64,000 nucleotides of DNA from contig NC_134112.1 in NCBI RefSeq assembly GCF_040939455.1, positions 64,993,001 to 65,057,000 of the forward strand, in the 5' to 3' direction. Origin of the DNA: Microcebus murinus (Eukaryota; Chordata; Mammalia; Primates; Cheirogaleidae). Below the pieces are notes generated by a model. It was given only the letters and a program-made list of their open reading frames with translations, ran no database searches and was not told where the DNA came from. Of this stretch, positions 25,896-35,809 are shown one piece after another. Made by a program: the position numbers and the translations under genes. The first letter of the stretch is position 1, and every line of letters begins with the position of its first letter.

Positions 25896-26090
25896 GGCCA
25901 GGCATGGTAGTGAAAACCTGTAGTCCTAGCTATTTGGGAGGCTGAGAGAAGAGGATAGATTGAGCCCAGAAGTTTGGGGATGTAGTGTGCTATAGTTGTT
26001 CCTGTAAATAGTCACTGCACTCCAGCCTGGACTACATAAAGAGATACTGTTTCTAAATTAACAAACAAACAAATAAACAAACTAAAAAGT
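25896..26090 (+). repeat. 7SL-derived SINE monomer (FRAM type)
   Basis: Contains 'ggccaggcatggtagtgaaaacctgtagtcctagctatttgggaggctgag' type right-monomer sequence and 'cactgcactccagcctgg', ending in a (CAAA)n tail. A short extra segment ('gttcctgtaaatagt') lies between 'gtgctatagtt' and 'cactgcact'. It was inserted into the old antisense L1. Confidence 0.85.
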
Positions 26091-26257
26091 AGCAACTGAC
26101 CATATATGTCCCATTTATGGATTTTTTTGTTATGTTTTATTGATTTTATTTTATTTTACTTTATTGTCTATCATTATGTGATTTTTTCACTATTTTTGAT
26201 TCCTGGCTTTCGAACAAAAACAGGTAATTTTTGACATAAGGACATGTAAATCCTATA

Positions 26258-26351
26258 CATTTTTTATTCATTTTCAAGTTAATTTTTACTCTTCTAGATC
26301 CTTGCATTTTTCATTCATTTTCAAGTTAATTTCGACTCTTCTAGATCTTTG
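26258..26351. repeat. 47-bp tandem duplication
   Basis: Two adjacent copies (26258-26304 and 26305-26351) share 'attcattttcaagttaattt' and 'actcttctagatc' with a few mismatches. It is a local duplication within old L1 sequence. Confidence 0.9.
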
Positions 26352-27377
26352 CATTTCTATATGTATTTTATACTCAATTTGAAATTTCTTTATAAAACCC
26401 TCCTGGGATGTTGACAGAGATCTCATTAAATGTATGGATCAACTTGGTGGGGGGCAGACAAAATAATAGTATTTCTTCTAATTCCAGAACATGATTATCT
26501 TTTCATTTATTATCTTTCCATTTATTTAGGTCTTTCAAAATTTAACTCAAAATGTTTTATTTTTTCAACATGAAGTGTGATACATTCTTTGTTAGATTTA
26601 ATACTAAGTATATAACATGTTTTGGTGCTCTTTTAAATGGTATAGTTTTAATTGCATTTTCTAATTGTTTATTGCTAATATGGAGAAATGTAATTAATTT
26701 TTGTAAAATAACATTTTTTTCCTGCAACCTGACTAAATCCACTTGTTATAATTTTTTTTTTTTTGGAAGATTCCAAAGGGTTTCCATATGCTGTGGAAAC
26801 AGCTATTTTGTGTGAAAATAATGGCACGTTTATTTCTAATTATTATACCTTTTAATATTTTTTATACCTTAATGAACTGGCCAGTACTTCTGTTACAGTA
26901 TTGAATGATGTAACGTAGACATTCTTGCTTTGTTCTTAGTGTTAGGAGAAAAAGTTTTAATTTTAGACCATAAAGTAAGATGATAACTGTAGTTTTGTGG
27001 GTTTTTTGTTTGCTTACTTTTGTTTGTTTTGTTTTGCTGAAGCTCTTAGCCGTATGAAGAGAGTTTTTTTTCTTTCCTAGTTCGTTGCAATTTTGTCATA
27101 AATTGGAGTTCAATCTTATTGAATTCCCTTTCTGCATCAATATTTTCCTTCTTCAATTAATATGTTAAGTTACAGTGATTGATTGTACCAACTTAAATTA
27201 GCTTTGCATTCCTATTATAAACATAGTTTCATTTTTATATTGCTGGATTTAACTTGGTAATACATCGGTAAGGGTTTTTGTGTCTAAATTTATGAGAGGT
27301 TGAAATGTAAATTTCTTTCCTTCCTTCTTTTTTCTCTTCCTTTCTATTGTGTTATTTCTTTTTAAAGACTTACAAGA

Positions 27378-27423
27378 ATATTTCTTCTTTGAAAAAGAAA
27401 TATTTTTTTCAAAGAAGAAATAT
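27378..27423. repeat. Perfect inverted repeat, 19-bp arms, 8-nt loop
   Basis: The arm 'atatttcttctttgaaaaa' (27378-27396) pairs perfectly with 27405-27423. It is the first half of a palindrome cluster; see the adjacent feature at 27438-27469. Confidence 0.93.
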
Positions 27424-27437
27424 CTCTTAATATTTCT

Positions 27438-27469
27438 TAATCAAAGAAGAAATATTTCTTCTTTGATTA
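27438..27469. repeat. Perfect 32-bp palindrome
   Basis: The left half 'taatcaaagaagaaat' is followed without spacer by its reverse complement. The core 'aaagaagaaatat' also forms the arms of the neighbouring hairpin, so the same 13-mer occurs four times in alternating orientation within 92 bp. Confidence 0.95.
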
Positions 27470-29730
27470 TTTAAACCTAAACTCATATTTCCTCTTACTA
27501 ATATTGAAAATCCTCTAATGCCCTGGAGAATTATAACCTTTAGCCATTGTTAAAGTTTATGTGGTTAACAAAGCATACTTTGGTGGAAACATTTCCCATC
27601 TTTTTTTTTTTTTTTTGTTAAACAAGATGAAAAGATTTTGAGATGTTGAGAGGAATTATTTGAGGGGGTATATGTGATGTGTGTATTTGTCTGTGTTTGC
27701 GCACAGAGAAGGGCCAATGAGGCAAGCATGATTCTTTAAGGAAAGCTAAGCTGTAGTTTTGTTCCTGCTTTGGTCTTTATTCATAAAACTCTCCAACATT
27801 GACACAAGAGTGAGGTGGAGAACTACATTACAGAAACATCAGAAATAATTTCCTACACTTGCAAGGAAAGACATATGGAAATGAGTTCTTCTATTTCAGA
27901 AAACATTCTGGAGGTCTCCCCACTCTATAACATATCACTGAAAACTTCAATTTTCTCCTAAAACAAGGAAGGGAAGATTATTCAGAAAGACTCCTTGTAT
28001 AAAGGATATGGACTTGGATGAGAGAAATCAGTTTTGCTATTTTCTAGTTTTATGATCTTGTTATGATGATTTATTTCTATATATTGCTATTTCTAACATA
28101 CAAAGAGAAATTTATAATACTTAAAAAGTTAATAAAAGTAGGTAAAATTATGTATAAGTTTCCCTAAATAAAACCTGGCACTTCTCTTTTATCACAAATA
28201 AAACCCTCTGTTAAACAAATATAAAAAATTGGAGATGGACAAATGGAATTTCAAAAACCTTTTTAGAAATTCCCTGAAATTCTGTCCATTGGTCAGATAA
28301 CATATCAACATGAAGGATGGCTTGATCATGTGACTTATAATTAAATAACACAAATGTTTAAAATGCTGGTCAAATATTAAATACACTTAATTTCATATTT
28401 AAAGTTTTGATAGTGTGCTCTAGTCTACACTTCTACTCTCAAAATTCTTGCACTTAATAGCTTCCATGGGTTCTCTCTAGTATCTCACAAGAGTTTTATT
28501 AATGTTATAAAAAATAAATTTAATGTCTAAAAGTAAATTTAAAAAATCAATTCTAAATTAAAGACTTAACAAATATAGTTTTCAAAGATAGTAGTAGTAC
28601 CTTATTTCTTGTTTTGAAGAAAAATAAGATTTTTAATTATATGTTTCTATTATTTTCATGAAAGTTTTTAAGATCTTTAAAATCACAAGACTTATTTTGT
28701 AGTCTGATTGGTCAGCCACTGTCAGTTTTGCTTATGGTGGTCTGAGGAAATGTGTATGACTTTGAGAGAGGGAAAAATGAACTTTTCAGTTTATTTTTTA
28801 AAGCCCAATTTCAAGTAGCTATTGCTCTGCATACTCTCTGCTGATTATTGCTCTCCAGGATTTCCATATAATCCTTAAAAACTATTACTAGTTAGCTTTT
28901 TTGTACTTAGAGAAAATATTTTCTTTTCTTCACCAAACTCTAAAAATAAGTCATTTTTAACTCTGAAGGAAAGAACTGTTTTGAAGATAAAACTAATCAC
29001 ATTAAGTCTTCAACAATCTCTTTACCATTGCACAGTTAAGTTATATTTATATCTTCAAAAGGTCTAATCCGGTTCAAGGAAAAGGAAAAGATGTATGAAA
29101 TCAGTTTGATTCCCTAAGGCAAACCCAGAGAGAATCTTATATTTATTTCTTTAGTAAACTTATGGCTGCTGTCTAAGCCAAAATTAAAAGCATAAATAAC
29201 AAATAGGAATGGACCAAGAAGCTAGATAAATTGACTTCACAATTAGATTTACATGTTGGATCATCAAAATCTTTCCTGGCCCAACCCTTAATTTATGAAT
29301 GTCATCTTCAGTTTGAGCCTTCCCATCCTTTCTTATTGTTCCCCAGCCTTCTGCATTAAAGTACCTTGACTTTTCCCTGACATATAAATTCTCCTCTGAC
29401 AATAATGTAGTAAATAGAAACCCACAATTTATTACATTACTTCTGCTAAAAATCTTCTCTAGTGTTTACCGTTCCCACCCTCCTCAAGTACACTCTACAA
29501 AACCCTCCTTAGCATTAATAAGAAAAAATAAAGGGCTACATATTTAGTCTTACATATACTCTTATTACAAACAAAATTTAACTTTACAAACAAAATTTAC
29601 AAACAAAATTTAACTTTACATATATATGTATATAATATATGTGTGTGTGTATATATATGTGTATATATATAAATGTATGTATATATAAATGTGTATATAT
29701 ATAAATTTTTTTGGAAACTGACATGGTGAT
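27470..29730. other. No gene seen; one AT-rich microsatellite
   Basis: Unassigned DNA with a T16 run at about 27600-27617, short tandem copies of 'acaaacaaaatttaacttt' at 29569-29617 and a TA/TG-rich alternating tract at 29616-29706. Short minus-strand frames at 28192-28386 and 29184-29402 lack recognisable domains. Confidence 0.45.
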
Positions 29731-30076
29731 ATGGTTGGAATGTGCCCCCCATGTTCCTGTGTTGTAAACTTAATCCCCAATGTAGCAGTGTTTAAAGGTG
29801 GAATGTTTAAGAGGTAATTAGGTCATGGATTAACCATGAGAGTGCGATCCTTATTAAAAAAAATGAATTCATCCCCCTTTCCATTCCCTCTTATATGTAT
29901 TCTCTTGCCCGTCTGCCTTTGGCTATGGGATGACACAGCTTGAAGGCCCTCACCAGATGCCAACCCCTCAATCATGGACATCTCAGCCTCCAGAACCATA
30001 GAAACAGATTTCTGTTTATTATAAATTACCCAATCTGTGGAATTCTGTTGTAACAGCACAAAATGAACTAAGACAT
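29731..30076 (+). mobile_element. ERVL-MaLR solo LTR (MST type)
   Basis: A complete-looking LTR: the start 'tgatatggttggaatgtg', 'cttaatccccaatgtagcag', 'aagaggtaattaggtcatgg', 'ccctcaccagatgccaaccc', the end 'aaattacccaatctgtgg...acagcacaaaatgaactaagaca'. No internal retroviral genes lie beside it. Confidence 0.9.
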
Positions 30077-30586
30077 GTATAATATTAAGCTTTTCCTATC
30101 ATTTAGGAACTACGATAAATTCTTTAAGTTGATTTCATCTTCATAGCCACATATTTTAACTACACATACATACAGTAATATAATATTTCATTGCAAAAAT
30201 ATTTCATATGTACCTGGACTTCTTAGGAGGGTCACAATTTTGCTAATGTCTAGTTTCAACACTTTCTTTCCTCCAAGGTTTTTCAAGAAATCCAATATTC
30301 TTTAAAAAAAAAATTGGTGCTGCTTTCATGATGATATTGACACTCTATGTCAAAATCCTCGTTGCTTATTGAATCAGAATGGTTGTTTTCTCTAAATAGT
30401 TTCCTATTGGTAACAAAGAAATACCAAAATTAATTTTTTGGGTAGACACTAAGATAAATCTCTTAAGCAATTTTTTTAAAAAAATATCTCATTTACATGG
30501 TCTCACATTTCCCTTTTTTTTCCCTTTCTGTTCTTGTCTCTCCTCTCTCTCTTTCTCCCTCCTCTTTTTACCTTCCTATTGGGTAT
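30077..30586. other. No gene seen
   Basis: Unassigned. It ends in a C/T-rich tract (30505-30565) just before the DNA transposon. Confidence 0.45.
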
Positions 30587-30588
30587 TA

Positions 30589-31036
30589 CCGTGTTTCCCC
30601 CAAAAATAAGACCTACCCATAAAATAAGCCCTAGCAGGATTTCTAAGCATTTGTGCAATATAAGCCGTACCCAGAAAATAAGACCGAGTGATGGGCGTGG
30701 CTACACAGCATATCTGCATAACCCATGCATTTCATCACGGAGTGGTAAAGAAGACTAGCAGTCGTTCTCATCTGCCCCATGAGAGCTCTGTTGCTCAACA
30801 TGAGAAATTGGGGCCAATGGTTCTAAAAGAAATAGAGTCACAAGAAATTCAGGATGGAATTTGGGGTTTGGAGAGTTATGATGGTGTCCTGGAAGAAGAC
30901 GACTTAACTATATTTGAATAAATGTAGATTGTTGTACCGTACTTAAAAAATTAACACATCCCCTGAAAATAAGCCTAGGGTGTCTTCTTGAGGAAAAATA
31001 AATATAAGACCCTGTCTTATTTTCGGGGAAACACGG
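30589..31036 (+). mobile_element. Non-autonomous DNA transposon with intact termini (Tc1/mariner-like, TA target)
   Basis: The 448-bp element begins 'ccgtgtttcccccaaaaata' and ends with the near-perfect reverse complement 'tattttcggggaaacacgg'. It is bounded on both sides by TA (30587-30588 and 31037-31038). Inside each terminus there are further diverged repeats of the 'aaaataag(a/c)cc' type. A + frame ends at 30921 with 'GLESYDGVLEEDDLTIFE' and stop. It resembles the acidic C-terminus of a pogo/Tigger-like transposase, so the element is probably an internally deleted derivative of an autonomous transposon. The termini are far better preserved than those of MER2, Tigger or mariner elsewhere in the window, suggesting a younger family. 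The family name is not known to me with certainty. Confidence 0.85.
30688..30921 (+). pseudogene. Transposase C-terminal remnant inside the DNA transposon
   Basis: A 77-codon + frame lies inside the transposon at 30589-31036. The last 40 or so residues ('HEKLGPMVLKEIESQEIQ' through 'EEDDLTIFE') have the look of the acidic tail of a pogo/Tigger-like transposase, just before the 3' inverted terminus. The DDE catalytic core and DNA-binding domains are absent, so there can be no activity. The upstream part, from the ATG, may be noncoding sequence read by chance. This is an inference from position and composition, not from a database match. Confidence 0.5.
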
Positions 31037-31038
31037 TA

Positions 31039-33499
31039 GAACTCAGTACCCAATATTGAAACTCAACTATCTGCTACATTGATTTAGAGCACTCTAATCT
31101 TAGGCAAGTCACAAAATATATCTGGGATTCTAATTCTTTGTCTTTTAAAATGGCAACATAAAAATAGATGATGTCTAGTGTTACTTTTAGACCTAAAATT
31201 CTATGATTCAAATACACCACCTGGGGTTATATAACTTGGACAATGGTAAGTTTCAAATGAAGACTTTTTGAAGTACTACATTTGCTTGAAGAGTTGCATC
31301 TTACTTTGAGCTAAAATGTCACATCAACCATGTGTCTTAATTATATATATATATATTTTTTGTTGTTGTTGTTGTTGTTCCTGGAGATAGAAGATTAATG
31401 AAGCTAGGTTTAACCAAGTGTTATCGATTGTAAGAATAAAAGTGGAAAATAATAGAAATTCAAGAGAAGGCTGTGAAATGAACCCTAATGAGGCTTAGAA
31501 TGGATAATACTGCTGTACTCTGAGCTGTACTAGGGACTCAGCCAAAGCAGTCTCAACTCTGGCACCCTGTCATGAACATGACTGCAGTGTGTGCCATGTG
31601 AGCTCTTCTTACTCTGCTTCCTTACAGTTTTTGTCTTTTGTTTCCACTGTGTATATGGCTTTGGCTTACCATGGCTCCTACTCTACCTTCAAGACACTCT
31701 TACCTCTGATACCCATTACTAATCAGCTGATTTGTTTTCTCTCAGTTCAGATTAATGACAGTGAATCTGATAAGGCTAGCTCATTATTTCAACCAGCCTT
31801 TTTGGAAGGAATCAAGCCTCTAGTCCAATTAGCTGTGGCAGGACTTGCAGGTAGGTCCATGTAGTAAAAAATACCACCACAAAGGCTACATCTTTCAGTA
31901 AGGAATGTGCATTGCATACTTCCTCTTGAAGTAGTTATGACCAGGCAGGTAACATGAAACATGTTTAGCATATCATGATCTGGGCATAAGATTCAAAACA
32001 ATAGCTACTTTGGGCCATAGGCATTACTGTTAAGAGGCATTTATATCCTGGTTTAAGGTTAAATCATCTTATAGGACATCTAGAAGTTATATTGAACAAG
32101 GAATGGTTAAGGAAATTTAATATGCGTCTTCAATCTAAAACAATGTGGACATTGACTTACCTTAACTAAGACAGTTCCTATAAAGGAAAAAGAATGAGAA
32201 ATTAAAATTCCTATATCTCTTTGCCAATTTTAATATCATAAATCCTGAAAGCTTATATGAAAGCACAAGCTAATTATAAGATTTGAATCAAGAAATTTTT
32301 CAAAGTTATGTTTTTAAAAGTTATTTATTCACTTTCTACCTCCCTTCCTCTTTTTTTCTCTAGAGTAAAAGTAAAAAATTCAAAAATTGAAACCTTTGAC
32401 CTGTGAATGTGACAGGGGAGAAAATTCACATTTGAAGACAAATAGGAGTTGGGTGTACTTGGGTCTGTACCCCAGTGGTGATGACTATGTCAGAATTCTC
32501 TTATGTGAATAGCACGATAAGTATGTCAAGCTTTCTGAAACAGCTACTACTATAATTATTTTAATATTTTGTTTATAAATGGGGCTTTTTTAACTGGTAT
32601 GAAACAATAACCAATTTTTATATCCCATAAAGTATATACCATATCACCAAATGCTGAAATTGAGCTGAAATTTATAACTCATTTATATGAGGGACATTTT
32701 TAGTACATACAGTATATAAAGACATGTATTATTCATCTAAGTTGCTAGCTTATTTGCATTTTCATTAAACTGTAAAGATTATATCACTATAATGTGAGTA
32801 GAATTTTAACTTTATTCTGCTTTGTACATTCAAACCTAAATTTTTTGAGTTTAAAAATTAAAAGGATTACTAATAGGCATCTATACATGTATGTATATAA
32901 ACACAGTTATTATACATGTATATACCTGTAATGGGGGCAAAGGGTATGAAAATAAAACACCTAACATCCAGTTTATCTGTTTTTATTTGAAATAAGGTAG
33001 TTTCCCATATAAGTGGATTTTCCAGATAAATGAAACAATTTTTAAGCAGTGAAAGTCTTTAAAAATTGTTTTCTGAAATATATTATAACTTTTCTTATTT
33101 TGAAACCAAATATACTGAATATATTTCTATTATTGATGAACTAAGGACATACCTATAAACTATTCAAACTGTAAGGATTTTTTCTAAAAATAAATGATCA
33201 CTAAGGCATACTTTAATATATATAGATATAGACCCTTTCATGGGCTGTAACAGGTTGCAAAGAAGAAAAAAGAAGAAATGGCTCTCTTTTAATTGTGTTT
33301 GTCATCTTCTCATTTGGTTCTTCAAGTTTATTTAGCCACTCAGTAAATAAATATTTATTAATGTTTATTAACAGGCACTTGAAATATAGAGATGGAGAAA
33401 CAGGCAGAGCTTTGCTAAGGAAGAAAACATAATAAACTGTTGAACATTAAAGTGAATAAAGATGATTTCTTGTATTACTAGGAATTGTATCATGCTGTT
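31039..33499. other. No gene confidently seen
   Basis: Unassigned DNA. A (TTG)n tract lies at about 31360-31379. A 91-codon + frame at 31589-31864 and an antiparallel 60-codon frame at 31789-31971 sit in a slightly less AT-rich segment. The + frame has no motif I recognise and no convincing splice or start context, so I do not call it a gene. Confidence 0.4.
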
Positions 33500-33720
33500 A
33501 TAATAAAAACAACACTTAATAATTATGAAACACTTTCAATGTGCAAATATTCTTCTTTAATGATGTAATTTGTATGTCTCTCTAAAGAAATGTGTGAGTT
33601 TTTACTACTCCTGATTTTTCATATAAAGAAAATGAGGTAGAAATTTTAAATAGCTTGCTAGTTCACAGCTAGTAAGTATTGGAAATGTAATGAAAAACAA
33701 AATCTCTTGCCAACCCAGAA
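33500..33720 (-). repeat. MIR-like SINE, antisense, degraded
   Basis: The layout resembles antisense MIR: 'aatgtgcaaatattcttc...', 'tttttcatataaagaaaatgagg', 'agcttgctagttcacagctagtaag'. Strongly diverged. Confidence 0.6.
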
Positions 33721-34214
33721 AACATATCCATAAAGGTAGAAGAAAAATGAAACAGTTTTATTATTGAATAAGCATTAAACCAGAATGTGATACACATTAC
33801 AGACAATCTGCTAAGAGACTGCAAAGACAGAAAGAAATTTTCTACTTATTTATAGCCAAGCAGATACAATCTACTACATACATGTTCTTAAGTTAAATAA
33901 TAAATAATCCTCAAGTAAGAAAACTTATCAGAATCATTTATCTCAGATTCAACTGGTAATTGCTGTGTCAATTGTATTAGCTCATTTACTTTATCCAAAG
34001 GAAAAATAAACTTCTCATACTTTTGTGACAAGAGGTAGTTTTGCAACTTAGAGTGAGGCACCCACCAAAATTAGGTTCCTACCCTCCCACCAAAACTGGG
34101 AGATAGAGAAGCTATCTTCCTTTATAAATTGCATACCAAAAAGATGGTTTCCAGTTCCTAGAGAAAGACATTCTTGTGTTGGGTAGTTGGCACAAGATTT
34201 ATTTAGCTTTGAAA
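33721..34214. other. No gene seen
   Basis: Unassigned DNA upstream (on this strand) of the old antisense L1. Confidence 0.45.
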
Positions 34215-35809
34215 AAGATTTGTATATATTTTATTGTTATTTATTTTGAAATATTATGGGTATAAATATTTTTGGTTATATGTATCACTTTTACAAAGCT
34301 TGAATCATGATTATAAGAGTGCCCATAACCTAGCTATTGCTCATTGTAGGTTTTCCTCATCTCCTTCTCCTCTATACCTGTGGTTGATTGTCCTTGAATT
34401 TTAATTCACTCTATGCACATGTGGGCTCATTGGTTAGTTCCAATTTAATAGTGAGTACATGTGTTTGTTTTTCCATTTTTTAGATACTTCACTTAGGATA
34501 ATGATCTCCAGTTCTATCCAAATTGTTGCAAAAGGCATTAAATCATCCTTCTTTATGTCTGAGTAGTACTCCATGGTATACATATACCACATTTTATTAA
34601 TCTGTTCATGTATTGATGGGCACTTGGGTTATTTCCACATCTTTGCAATTGTGAATTGTGCTGCTATAAACTTTGGAGTGGAAATGTCTTTTATATTGAA
34701 TGTCCACTTTTTAATGGGGTTGTTTGATGTTTTCTTGCTGATTTGCTTGAGTTATTTGTCAATTCTGGTTGTGAGTCCTTTATCAGATATATAGCTTGCG
34801 AATATTTTCTCCCTTTCTGTAGCTTGTTCGGTTGCATTGTTAATTGTTTCCTTGGCTATGCAGAAGCTTTTTAATTTAATCAAGTCCCACTTATTTATTT
34901 TTATTGTTGCTTTGATTGACATTTTGGTCTTGTTCATAAATTCCTTGTCTAGGCTGATATCTATAAGAGTTTTTCCAACATTTTCTTTCAGCATTTTTAT
35001 GATTTCATTCCTTACACTTAAGTCTTTATCCATCTTGAATTAAGTTTTGCAAGTGGTAAGTGATGTGTATCCTATTTTCTTCTTCTGAATGTGGCTATCC
35101 AATTTCCCAGCCTCATTTATTGAATAGATTCTTTTCTCTGCTGTATGTTATCTTCTTTGTCAAAGATCAGTTGGCTGTATGTGCATGTTTTTTATATATG
35201 GGGTTTCTCTTCTGTTCCATTGGTCTGTGTCTCTATATTTATACCCAACACCATGCTGATTTAGTTACTATAGCCTTGTATTATAGTTTGAAGTTTGGTA
35301 ATGTGAAGCCTCCTGATTCGTTCCTTTTGCTTAAGATTGCTTTGGCTATTTAGGTGCTTTTCTGGTTGCAAATGAAGTGTAGAATTATTTTTTTCTAGAT
35401 CTGTGAAATACGACATTGGTATTTTGATGGGGATTGCATTGAATCTGTAAAATCACTTTGGGCAGTATTGAAATTTTAACAATATTGATTCTATAAGAGC
35501 AAGATATATTTTTCCATTTGTTTGTATCCTCTGCGATTTCTTTTCTCAGTATTTTGTGGCCTGAAATATAAGATCAGTCTTGGAGAATGTTCCATGTGCT
35601 GATGAGAATATATATTCAGTAGTTTTGGGATAAAATAGTCTGTAAATATCTGTTAGGCCCATTTGTTCTATAGTCTCATTTAAGTCAAGTGTTTCTTTAT
35701 TTTCTGCCTGGATAATCTGTTCAGTTCTGTCAGTGGGGTATTGAAATCCCCAGTAATTACAATGTTGCTGTTTATATTTCTACTTAGATCTAGTGGAGTT
35801 TGCTTTATT
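34215..35809 (-). mobile_element. Old L1, antisense, part 1 (3' end and internal ORF2; target of the nested insertion)
   Basis: The minus strand carries an L1 whose 3' end lies near 34215 and whose ORF2 is read leftward. The C-terminal part is at 34490-34690 (antisense of 'tggtatatgtataccatggagtactactcag' type sequence). A deletion joins this to the segment with a 93-codon open frame at 34752-35033 ('GKTLIDISLDKEF', '[12 protein letters not shown]'). Reverse-transcriptase-region and then endonuclease-region sequence follow. At 35809 it is cut by a younger insertion and resumes at 37213. No frame is intact overall. Confidence 0.88.
35795..35809. repeat. Target-site duplication, left copy
   Basis: 'ggagtttgctttatt' here recurs at 37198-37212. 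It flanks the L1/5S chimera and sits at the break in the older L1. On the + strand the uncut site reads 'tttatt^aa', close to the L1 endonuclease consensus TTTT/AA. Confidence 0.93.

Larger units (their letters stand above)
24590..27330 (-). mobile_element. Old L1 (L1M type), antisense, interrupted by a SINE
   Basis: The minus strand carries a degraded L1. The 3' end and C-terminal ORF2 lie at 24590-25690 (antisense of 'ctgaataatattctattgta' and 'gatatctcattgtggt' type sequence). The reverse-transcriptase part lies at about 26100-27300 ('ttcctgcaacctgactaaatcc', 'ttcttagtgttaggagaaaa', 'gaattccctttctgcatcaa'). No frame is open over a useful length. A FRAM-type monomer lies at 25896-26090 and a T/TG-rich tract at 25724-25786. 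A 47-bp tandem duplication lies inside at 26258-26351. Confidence 0.8.

Noticed and set aside
27600..27617. T-runs as RNA polymerase III terminators
   Set aside because: Poly-T tracts occur at many sites here, mostly as antisense A-tails, and no A/B-box gene precedes them.
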